Assembly (NCBI GenBank): GCA_014904985.1
Contig: MU129024.1
Location: 37,664-101,663, forward strand
Direction: 5' to 3'
Length of the DNA stretch: 64,000 nt
Source: Hydnum rufescens UP504
Taxonomy: Eukaryota; Basidiomycota; Agaricomycetes; Cantharellales; Hydnaceae
The translations under genes were made by a program, and so were the position numbers. Of the stretch, positions 1 to 10,065 are shown one piece after another. The notes beneath the pieces are model-generated. The model was not told the DNA's origin and did not search any database. It saw only the letters and a list, made by a program, of their open reading frames with translations. The first letter of the stretch is position 1. Each line of letters starts with the position of its first letter.

Positions 1-950
1 ACTGCATATTAAGGCATAGAGCGCGTATGGCCATAGAGCGCATAGAGGCGCAGGGTGATTGCCCCGACCCGATGTTCACGACTTCCTACGTTTTTGGATA
101 TTTGAACTGCAGGCAAGATCGCCCACCCTCCCCTTTGGCTCGTTCCTAACCAACCTAAGCACACGGACAGATCAACTTAAATCTTCATCGACTGTGAGTT
201 AGTATAAGTGTTCAGGCTCTTTCAGGGAGATAACGAAACTCACAGCCGGGGTGGACCTTCCGCATCCGGCGAAAAAACCACCGCCCAGAGCTAGCGTCCC
301 TATTCAGTTCGCACTCCATTCCCACCACGACGTCGTGTCAGAAAAATATGAGGGAGATACAGTCTCCCGGGGGCGTGGAGTTTATTGTAGCATATACAGT
401 TGGTATGGGTTTGTCGTGCTTGAAATAAGCCTGTGCCTGTAGCTGTGGCCATCGACCCAAGTGTTATAGTTGTTGGCAAAAATATCTCGGACTGTGTAGT
501 TAAATGTATTGGGCTTATCCCCTTGCCCATTTTTCCATGGCATACTCCGTCTTATTCGAAAATGAGAATAAGATCGCTCCGCTACTGCGCATCTCCCAGA
601 TCACATTCAACGTGCCCCTGCTGCTTCTAAAACGAATTGGAGATGTCGTCCTCGTATATAAAGGTACACCACCTGCTAAAGATTGTATTCATTCGATCGC
701 TGAAATATTTGGTAACCACATGGAAATTCACAATCGCCTCAGTTGGTTGGAGGCTGGTCCATCTCCCCTATGGTGGCATTGTTGGAAGACGTGGGCGGCG
801 GGTGCCGAATCCATTACATAATATGTATGTACAGTAGTGAAGTACCGATCGGAATTGGCTGCGGACCCAATCCGCTGACAGGCTGTTGGAATTGGGGATG
901 GGCGAGCTCTAACGCTCATCGCTTAGTCAGCGTATCCTTCTAGATAGTTT
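1..950 (+). repeat. Dispersed repeat, copy 1 (left end cut by window)
   Basis: The first about 115 bases match positions 6331-6468 closely, including the short iterated word CATAGAGCGC and the stretch ending TGGATATTTGAACTGCAG. Past that point the sequence matches the 3' half of the repeat at about 32.56-33.05 kb, including CGAAAAAACCACCGCCCA-like and GCCTGTGCCTGTAGCTGTGG-like blocks. It is therefore a diverged member of the dispersed family that carries the glycine-rich mini-gene, with its 5' part outside the window. Short ORFs here are not continuous with any recognisable protein, and the right edge is vague. Confidence 0.6.
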
Positions 951-1913
951 CGCGGGATGTACCGAAGTTCCCTCAAGCGTTTGCTTGAGCTCTGATCAAA
1001 CGCTCTATCTTTCTCATTGTTGTGCGAATCTAAGTGGCTCCGCACCGATTCTTCAACACAGGCATTTATCAGAGAGGCGCTTGGGTAACCAGGCTAGGTC
1101 AGCCAACCGATACAACCATTGATTCCGCCCATCAAACCCTACGTAGCCTCGCTCAAAATTGCATTAGCTACCCTTTTTCCCCAGCGGTTCCCCTTGATTC
1201 CAAGTAGGTTGGTCCGGCAGAAAATTTTAGTCAACTAAGAAATTTTGGTGCCCAAGGTCAGGAGGGGACCCAAAATGTAGCTAAAATCCAGGAGTGTACT
1301 GTATCACTTGCGGCGTGCTGTGACCTACAGGAGAACGAGAAATCGACACTTACTTTTCGGGGGGGAGTGACTTCCGGCTCGCGCCGAAATAGAAGGTGGT
1401 CATTGTCAGGGTATATGTGCTAGTGTTTAATCATTGTGTACATGAAAATGCATCCAAGTTGCTTCAGCGTAAATCCTCGGGCAACCACCCCGCCTTCAAA
1501 CTACTCGTTTTCTCCTATGCATCATTTATCACTATTGAGAAGTGAGAGGAGCCGCTCAGTTAGTTATGTAATATGCACATCGTGAGTGACCAAGGTAATG
1601 AAGCTTTCAATTTCAATTGACTCCTCGGGGTCAGTACCCTTTATGTATGGGCGACACCTTAATAACTTTGTTTTCAGACGTGTAAATATTGTGAATAATG
1701 GCAACTCTGACGACGACTTTAATGGCCCGGAGGACTCAGGAACCTGCACAGCATTCAGCGCAAAGACAATATGTATTTTGTTCCTCGATCACACGATGCG
1801 GTTTCACAGCGGGAAATGTATATGGGCAAAGGTCTCGGAAGACCGCAACGATGTGGTTAGCAACCCCAGGTTCACGAGAACCTTTTGTGATGTTATAATG
1901 CATGGTTTTGGTG
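951..1913. other. Intergenic, no gene seen
   Basis: No open frame with protein-like composition, splice structure or RNA-gene signature was recognised on either strand. The stretch sits between two repeat-derived segments and is probably degraded repeat or spacer DNA. Confidence 0.5.
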
Positions 1914-2555
1914 TCACTCTGGCGCCCCGTCTGGACACGCCAAGAACCCAGAAAGGATATTCTGATAGTGTAGCTTGGGAAATTTACCGTCGTGTTCTTT
2001 ATAATTCGTTAGTCGCTTGGATAGACGTCTCCTTGGACTAGAAGTGTGGCTTGGAACATCGAGATGACCTAAGTAGGTATCGTGGGATGACTTTGTACCA
2101 GCAAACGTCGCCCGCTTGTCTCGCGATTTGGGGGAAAAACAAGAGGAAAATATATTTTGAAAGCGGAGGGGCATTCGGCCTGAGGATCCTTCTGGAGGAG
2201 ACAAACGAGGTGGTGCTGGTCCCACGATGCCAATGTCTAACGAGGTAATAATGTCGAAGGATGACCGAGGAATGAATCCATGTTGAAATTTCGAGTAGAT
2301 GAGGATAGAGAAATATTTGCTACAGGACGTGTATAATTGTTGGATATTGAGGGAGGACAGGGTGTTAGCTCTTCTTCCGCTCCCCCCCCCCCCCGAACGA
2401 TCTATTCCTCGGAGATGGCGAGAGCCCCAAAAAAACACACGTAAATTCGTCGTTTGTTTTTCTTTTGGGCCGTACGCCGCTCGGTAAGACGAGTGACGAG
2501 AAACATTCATCACTCCTATTTTGGAGCGCAATTCGGCAGACTCCGAACGTGACAT
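1914..2555 (-). pseudogene. Relic coding fragment, related to the one at 27.9-28.5 kb
   Basis: A 213-codon open frame on the minus strand shares clear protein-level blocks with the plus-strand fragment at about 27.94-28.4 kb. Shared pieces include SSFD..TS.DIGIV, RLSPPE, a G(T/A)KSS block, HLDVPSHT and RRRLSKRL followed by KE..G(K/R)F. The two fragments are in opposite orientation and have diverged with frame breaks, so both look like remnants of one multicopy gene or transposon ORF. I do not recognise the family. The conserved Arg/Lys-rich RRRLSKRL segment could belong to a nucleic-acid-binding or gag-like protein, but that is a guess. There is no start, splice or stop context to support a live gene. 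Confidence 0.5.
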
Positions 2556-3020
2556 CCACCGTCACAACAGCGGACCCTTTTGACTGTGATCGGAAGAGGT
2601 ACAGATCGCGCGGCACTTTATTTCTCCAAACATATCAACATATCTTCAAGGTAGTCTCCGTCTATCCATCCGTAAGATTTGCGGACGGCAGCGAGGACGC
2701 GGAATTTTCTGAGCCATGGGGGTTGGGATGGCACCCTAAGATCGGAAGAGGCACATATCGCATAGCACCTATTTCCCAATCTCCGAGGTGGCACGAGATG
2801 CTGCGCTCTCGAAAAGATAGCGTATGCATTGGGTGATCAAATTGTTAAAGGAGCACCAAGGTTGACAGTTTGTTGAAGCGTCAAAAATTCCACCCAGTCC
2901 AACCGATTGAATATAGATATCGTATCCAGGTACGATGGCCATGGGTCAGCAACTCCATCGGCTAGAAGGGATCGATCTAAATCAGTCTATAACGAAAAGA
3001 ATAATTCACCTACTGTACTA

Positions 3021-4055
3021 GATCCCTTAGACTCGTGACCAGTACCCTCAGCTTGCTGAGGACTGGTAGTTGAGGACTTTGAGAAACATCCGGAAGCAAA
3101 AACGGAAATTCGGCGCCACAATCAAACGCCGGCCGAAGGTGAGGGTGTGTAAGTCGGTAAATACGGTATTTGGGCCTGTAAACTCACAAAAGTAGGTTAT
3201 TAGCTTATTTTAAAGTTACTGAGAAGTTCCCGGGTGGAATTGAAGAAGATATCGAACATCCCAAAAAGGAACATCTTACTTCTCGCGCGCGCAAGGGTGG
3301 GTTGATATGGGGGAAATGTGGAGTTGAGATAACTTTGGAATAGCTAAAAGGAGTTTTCCCAAACATCCTGCATGCTTCACGGCGGAGCTAGGATGGCCGC
3401 TATAATTTGATCTCTTGACTTGCGCAAGTTATCGAACGGGGAAATGCAAAAAAACAGCATATTACTACCACACTAGCCACTACACTACAGTAGTGGATAC
3501 AATTAGTTCTAGTTTCGTATGTATATAACACCATCTGAGCCGCCGCCGAGTTGCTGGCGACCGAGTTTCCGATTTGCATCCGGATGTTGCCCAAAGTCAA
3601 TTCTGGGACTGGTACAATGGGGACGCCACAGTTGTGGTCGAAACTTATCCGGGCGTCCAATACATCATTGTTCCCCAGAAAATTAATCTTAGCTTCAGTT
3701 GCTTTTTGAACGGCGTTCTATCTGAGCTGTGAGTAAGAGGATCATACTTGGGGTGTGGACATAGTGTCCATGCCTCTTATATGCACGGGAAATGTTCCGG
3801 GTGTAGCTGGAGTTCTAGGCACCAGTGCTCTCGACGATGGAGCCATCATCTTAATTTTGTGTAGGCGAAGGTAGATTTATTGATTAACTAATCATTCACA
3901 TTCAAAAAGCACTAAAGCTAGATTAATCTTCGTGGGAAAAATGATATGATTGGACGCCCGGATAATTTCGACCACAACCTGTCGGCAGTCCCCATTGTAC
4001 CAGTCCCTCAGCAAGCTGAGGGTACTGGTCACGAGTCACTAGATCCCTGAAGAAT
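3021..4055. repeat. Foldback (inverted-repeat) elements
   Basis: Two nested inverted similarities are visible. Arms 3605-3711 and 3901-4008 are imperfect reverse complements; both carry GGACTGGTACAATGGGGAC and a TCCGGGCGTCCAAT block, separated by about 190 bases. A second pair, 3021-3068 and about 4006-4055, also matches in opposite orientation and contains the near-palindrome CCTCAGCTTGCTGAGG, which could itself form a hairpin. No transposase-like frame lies inside. This resembles a non-autonomous terminal-inverted-repeat (MITE-type) element with rearrangement. Clear target-site duplications were not identified. Confidence 0.55.
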
Positions 4056-5989
4056 TTTTTACCCCTCGGGCTGTTTCCGGGAGCTTTTTACAGAGATCCG
4101 GAATGACGTCAGGTGGAACCTAGATCCAGAACCCAGGGGGGTCAGCCCATTCATGGATTTCAGAAGGGCAAATGCCATCTGATCAATGTTCAATCAGAGC
4201 TCGTGGGCCATGGGGTCCCGACCCAACTTGATTTCTGCCCGGAACCCAAAGACGGTCCGAAAAAGCTACTATAATATCTTTCGATCCATGTTTAAATATT
4301 TGAATTCAGATAATTAACTCCCCGTCAGCGATATCTGAGTCATTAGAGGAGTTAGGCGGTGGATCCCGAAAGAATCCCGAATCATAGAACAGGGTAATGA
4401 TCTGTAATGATGTTGAGAAGGTCTCTAAAGCATGAGCTGCACTCACACTCCATACAGGGCATGACCTTGGCACACCCTTTCCTCAGAATCCCAAGAAACA
4501 AGGGGAAAGTACTATGGGGAAGCCCAACCCGAGGCATCCGGACGCCGTGACTGGTTGCAAGATAGACCGTGGAAGTTCCCGGTAAGCATCGTCCGTACTC
4601 CCACAAGGTACTAAGTCTTGTTCTCCAAGAGCCCGGGTGTATGCCATATATATCTAGTACGTAACGGTGCCTAAAAAAGGCAAGGCATATGTACTGTAGT
4701 AGGAATGCAGATAGTAAAAATCAGTAAGCAACGGAAATTGAACGACCGTGGGAAGGGGATAAGCGGATGGGAAGGATGTTCACCAGGGAGGGGGCAGGAT
4801 GGGACAGTGACGAGATGAATGGGACGGCTATTGGCAGGTGTGATAGAGTGAACAGAGAAAAACAGAAAGGAAAAAGAGCTTACAGTATGATGGGAAAGGG
4901 AGGCATAAGGGAAGATTAATTAATCAAGGGGGGAGATCTAATACAAAATTGGGCTTGAGTCGAGTCCAAGTCCAGTGATTTAAGATAAAGAGGAGGGGGG
5001 GCTCGGAATTGGCATGGCATGGAGGGGGGAATCGCTGTGTGGCCCACACGTATCGGAGGGTAAGGGGAAGCACCGAAGGATGAGAAAGCGGTTGGGAGGT
5101 TCTGTCAGACTGGTGGGCTTCATAAATACGCGAACAATAAGGCAATAAGGCCGCACAGGCCAGCTGGCAGGGCAGTCTTCCGGAGTACCGCGACTCGAAG
5201 TCGGGAAAGAGGGGCAGCCGGCGGTGCTCTTATCACACCACTTTTTGCTTACAGCTCAACGGCTCCACTCAATTGAGTTGACCAAGTCGCTGCAACACTA
5301 TTCCAAAGGGGGGGGATCGTCGGGAATGAATTCTCGGGTGGCTACGGCTGATTACATAATGACCATACTCGTGCGTGCATACCTTCCACCCTTCCGCTGA
5401 GCACCAGTGCTCTCCGGCTGCGAGTGAACACGAAGCATCATCGATCGACTTGTGGGTAGCTGTGGATTCCGGTCCCTCATTTTGCGGAATCATGGCCGCA
5501 AGAAGGGTGAGCGTGGGATGGCAACGCGAGGACATTGTTGTATTGTTTCCATATTGACGCCTCGCTCGTACCGCAAGGCGCTGAGACTGAGGGATTTGAA
5601 AATGAATTTGATCGCGAGTTAGCCGATGCACGCATGTAACTGTGATTAGTCCCCCTTGACATCAGGAAAACCGACACTTGCTCTGGATGTTCCAGAGCGG
5701 CCTATGTGGTCCAGTTAAAACTGGTGCATGGGATTTGGCTAATTTTTTTTATGGTTGTAGATATATACTATGTAGAATATCTTCCAGCACTGCGAGTCAT
5801 TCCATGCTCTCCTTCACCAACTACATGCCTTTTGCATGAAATCTTGGTTTCAAGCTTGAAAGAAGCTACAGCTTTGATTTTTTGCTTGGGTAGTCAAACA
5901 GTATATATCTATGACTGTGCAAAAATACAGCCGAATCCAACCACCGGCAAACAGGCGCTCTGCAGCATCCGGAGCACGTGTCAGTTTCC
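4056..5989. other. Intergenic, no gene seen
   Basis: Several short open frames on both strands, such as those near 4.4-4.6, 4.9-5.1 and 5.3-5.6 kb, lack recognisable motifs, consistent splice signals or each other's support. I see no RNA gene. A purine-rich stretch at about 4.74-5.05 kb is low in complexity. Confidence 0.5.
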
Positions 5990-6039
5990 TGATGCCTATA
6001 AAAGACCCAAAAGAGGATCAAACTCACATCCCTTTTGCG

Positions 6040-6468
6040 ATGGAACCTCCCCATGATTTGAAGACCTACATGAGTCATCGTCCAATCATCAGTCAGTCTC
6101 ATCAATTTCTTACCATCGTGCTCCGAGTCATTTATGTGTTTTCCTCCCAGTGGCCGGAGATGGGCGCTGTGCCAGTGGGAGAACGATGGTGGACACGGAC
6201 CTCCAAGCGAAAGCAGGGGATGGAGCGGGACGTCGTCATATGGAGTCACGTCATCATTCGAATCATGACGATGTTCTCAGACCTACCAACGCTTAGCCAA
6301 CGACGTCTACTCCACTTCAATTTTCCTGACCATAGAGCGCGTAGTGAGGCCAAAGAGGCATATAGGGCATAGAGCGCGTATGGCCCATAGAGCGCATAGA
6401 GGGCAGTTGATTGGCCCCGACCCCGAGTTCACGACTATCCCTAACGTTTTTGGATATTTGAACTGCAG
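6040..6468 (+). pseudogene. Decayed glycine-rich mini-gene copy inside dispersed repeat
   Basis: The segment aligns with the mini-genes at 32.25, 34.4 and 38.2 kb. It has a start-like ATGGAACCTCCC, a first donor in ATCATCAGTCAGTCTC, an acceptor in TTTTCCTCCCAG, a second intron ending GACCTACCAACGCTTAG, and an end at TGGATATTTGAACTGCAG. The glycine-rich second exon is largely scrambled and its frame is lost. A CATAGAGCGC-type short repeat cluster (6331-6405) interrupts the third exon region. Its right edge coincides with the point where the MIOS-like gene on the opposite strand is cut. Confidence 0.55.
6331..6405 (+). repeat. Clustered CATAGAGCGC short repeats
   Basis: Three copies of CATAGAGCGC lie within about 75 bases, with variants such as GCATATAGG between them. 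The same cluster, slightly shorter, occurs at positions 14-50. It appears to have expanded within the third-exon region of this branch of the dispersed repeat, since the 32-38 kb copies lack it. Confidence 0.6.
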
Positions 6469-8836
6469 CCAGATGCTCAATACGCCTTGATACGTAAAGT
6501 CAAAGCCATGGAGTCGGCTAGATTCGACGCCCATGATGGTTCTGGATGCTGTGTGACAAGACTGCATTGAAGGTTACGTGACGAAGCGGAGAACTATACT
6601 TACAGTCCATCCACTTCCACAGCCCAGGCAAGGACTCCACGTCAGTGATAGGATTCCTGGTAGCGACGGAGGCATTATGAATCATCTGGATTAAGATCAG
6701 GGTTCAAAAGTGGTCGCGGCCCCGTGTAAAGGCCAAGTACTATTACTGACACTTTCAAGACCATAGCCAGCCATGACCCGTGCACGCATCACTTCCGATA
6801 TATCCTCGCGCATCACTTTGGCAAGTTCGCGATGGCCCTTACGGGTCACTGGTCGGACATCCTCGGGCGCAGAAGACTTCAGCAAACCAGTATCATGTTC
6901 GTCCTCTGCGAGACGTCCCTTCGACTTGGATCGCGAGGCATTCCGGGCGGCCGACACCGATCGTGCATGCCCGAGCTCAAGGTTCGCCGTTGCCGATGGC
7001 GTGAGAGGGAGCCGTCGCATCGTAGAGGGCGAACGCGCGTAATTTTGATTCAAGTGGCGCGATGCCGAAAGGGAAGACTGACGATGAGGTTGGGACGTTG
7101 GCATGGAGTCTCTGACAACCGGGAAGGGCAGGCGCCTTTCCGATCGTCCTCCCCCTCGGGAGGACCTCGCTGTGTGTTGTGATACCAGGGGAGTCGCTGA
7201 TTTCCTGGGTGATTGCGGGAGGGATGGAATGCTCGATGTCAAGTTCCCACGGATCCGTGTTGTACATGTACGAAGGGAGGATACGATCATCTGTAGATCG
7301 ATATGCTGTTCCCGTACTAAGTGCGAGCTCTCCGCGCGCGCTCCAGGAATGATGAGCTGAAATTGTCGGTCGCGAGATATCGAGAGCACCTTCTTTCGTC
7401 ACAGTTAAGATGTATGCGTGGCCGTTCGTTCCGTCCAAGTTGGTGCGAAGGTGAACGAGGACAGAGGTTGTTCAAATACCTTGCCTGTCGTGCATTTATG
7501 AAAATGAGTAAAAGTGGGCTACAGTTGATGCGAGTGGAGACTCACCTTTCCGTGCGTGTCCCAGGAGAGGGAGATGTGAATCGGCCACTTCACTAGTGTA
7601 CTCTATAGCAGAAGAGGCAGATACCCCAGAGTCAAGGCGAAGATGCTGTATTGCTGCCGTCTCGATATTCCCAAACTCGTGGCTCTGTTCGCGGTCCACA
7701 GCAGTCGGCTCAGCTTCCATTAGAGACCACAAGCGAATATTAAATGCGTCTTTCTCAAGCGTGCCTATAATGCCTCTCCGTGCGGGCGAGAACGCTATAT
7801 GTGTGAGTGTTTTCCCCAACCGTGCACCACTGGCATCACTATGAGCATCTCCGTCCGAGAACGCGAGGACTGGCCGATCAATTCTTCGTCGGTCCCAGAC
7901 TCGCACACCGCCGTCGTCACCGTAGCTAGCGAGTTTAAACTCGTCAAAAGGGTCGTAGCATAGCCCGAAGTGGGCTTTCGTTTGGGAATTGAAAAGCAAA
8001 CTGGATTGAGGCTCAGAGGGCTCACGGATGTCATATATACGGAGGAATCTAAGGCCAGCACACACTGCCACCAGATACGGCGTGGAAGGCAGGAAGCACA
8101 TCGATGAGATTACATCAGCGAAGGCGTAGCGCCGCAGAGGTCCCCCGTGGTCATTATTGGGACGGGGGGAAAGGCGAGGGAGCTTGGCAGACCAGTTGGT
8201 ATCGTCAAAGGAAGATTCCGTAGCAATACTCTGGGATGCTCTCTCGACATCCCAGATCATCAGGCTGTATTGGCCCCTGACCTTATCTAGACCTGCTGCG
8301 AGATAATTGGGATTTGTCGGGGAGAATGAGAGCTGGAACATGTCCAATCAGCGGAGTAAGTATTAATTATTATGAGTTTGTACTTGCGTTATTACACGAG
8401 CGAGAATGCTGGATATTTAGTGAAGCCACTGAAGGCTTCATTGGTGCATGGGAAGACTGGGCTGGTGAGACCGCATTTGCGTTGATTCTCGTGAGATCAA
8501 TCCTTCCGGTACTAAGACCGATCGCAATAAGGTCACTGTAACCTGAGTGTGGTGACCATGCGAAACACTAAGGTCGCCACGGATAAGAACGATGTTGGCA
8601 GACACTGGGAGCATTTTGACCTTCATCAGGGACAAGTCGGACTGCACTGTCAGAAGCTTTATGTAGTCATTCTGAGGAGTCAATATCAGCACAGGGTACT
8701 AAGCAAATTACTGCCAGAGAGAGCATACGCGTGGGCTCCATTCGTATAGTTTAATGTCGGCCCCAGCCCCCACGACAAACTTGTTCGAGCCACAGGGGTC
8801 CCATACCGCGATCTTTCTCGGCCACTGTGTTTGCAT
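6469..8836 (-). pseudogene. MIOS: MIOS/SEA4-like WD40 protein, 3' half missing
   Basis: The minus-strand exons encode the WD40 half of Mio (Sea4 in yeast), a GATOR2/SEACAT subunit that regulates TORC1 at the vacuole or lysosome. The start is ATG at 8836 (MQTQWPRKIAVWDPCGSNKF). Later exons give LLTVQSDLSLMK and CFAWSPH, then a long exon (8347-7496) with SFSPTNPNYLAAGLDKVRGQ, closely parallel to the WNPLDSNWLAAGLDK.R block of animal Mios, followed by WD blades such as GGVRVWDRRRIDRPVL. A low-complexity Ser/Arg segment precedes VMRARVMAGYGLES, the family's junction into the alpha-solenoid. One more exon (FDFTYQGVLSIW) matches the start of the solenoid, and the gene then stops at about 6469, where a dispersed repeat begins. 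The rest of the solenoid and the C-terminal zinc domain are absent. Some exon phases do not join cleanly, so decay or sequence error is likely. Confidence 0.8.
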
Positions 8837-10065
8837 GGCCGCCGCTGGAGGCAGGCAGTAAATGTCACGGCGACTGTGACTGTGACGAGCCAACAAAACA
8901 TGGAGTCGCCACACACTCAGATGCAGGCTGCCCTGCTTGAGCGCATATCCAAGCATGCAGTGAGTAAGCCCCAGCTGGAGTAAATTATCGTATTGACCTT
9001 TCTGGTGCGAAGACTCTTTGCTTTGAAGCCCTTATCGAGCTGAACACTATGATATCGGTATTTCACGCGTTTGCTCGTAATTTTCAAGGATTCTCGTGAA
9101 TAACTTGCTGTACTACCCAGCAAGTGAACACTGCTAATGCAGACGTCGAAACCACGGCTCAGCTGTTGACTAACTATCGGCGCAATGTCCAATTCAACCT
9201 CGAATCCACCAACGCGCTCCCTGATCCGATCGGGATTCACGAAGAAGCCGAATAGCTTTCACGGGCCTGCTTGCGCGATCTGGGATACAGTAATCCCGGT
9301 TGAGTGAGGTGAGAATGGGTCGATGGGCACTTGTGGAATCGACGCTCCATTTTTCCGGTCGCCGAGACACTGCCCTCCGCAAGAAACATCCATGCTCTGT
9401 CGACATGTCTGTCAATCAAACATCAGACGCACTAGCTCGATAAATCTTGATCCCGTGCACGTTTCTCATTATACCGTGTTTCCAGACCACAGGGCGGGCC
9501 GCATGTCGAATGCGCTATGTTCATTATGTCTTCCCGCTTATCTTATAGGGTGGATCCGCTATTTCTCCTCGCCTTGAGACAGCAGTGAAAGATTTCCCTA
9601 ATGAAGAATGGTGCTTTTGTGTTCTCAAAGAGGCAAGACATGAGGCTTTTTCGACATAGATCCCCTTATTGGTACCGGGCGACGCCGCCATAGGTTATTT
9701 CAAAATTTCATATTGCCCCAATAAGTGAGCGCCGTCGGCCTTAACCTTCAGCCCGGTAAAATAGATCTCCGCTATGCGAGCGCCCTGACCTAGAATAGTA
9801 TCGGCGCTTATTCCCTGCACAGTCGGCCTAATATTCCTTACGAGGGACAGTCCACTGATACCTGGGCTCACCTGGGTCGGCAATCAGACCAAAACCAAAT
9901 ATACCCGCCAGACTCGGCATCAGCCGAGCGCCCGTGCCGCAGTGACTGACGACTTATAGTCTTCCTGGAAAATATACGGGATCCCTCTTCTTCATCTGCC
10001 TCTCTGTAGGCTTGCGTGGAACGTCCCTTGATCCACTTCCTACCCTCTTTTCCTCGTCCACTACC
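8837..10065. other. Divergent intergenic region between MIOS-like and histidine kinase genes
   Basis: The stretch holds the upstream regions of two divergent genes. Minus-strand open frames at 8917-9240, 9194-9415 and 9695-9883 have fairly protein-like composition, for example ILGQGARIAEIYFTGLKV in the last, but show no recognised domain or spliced continuity. They may be gene relics. Confidence 0.4.
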
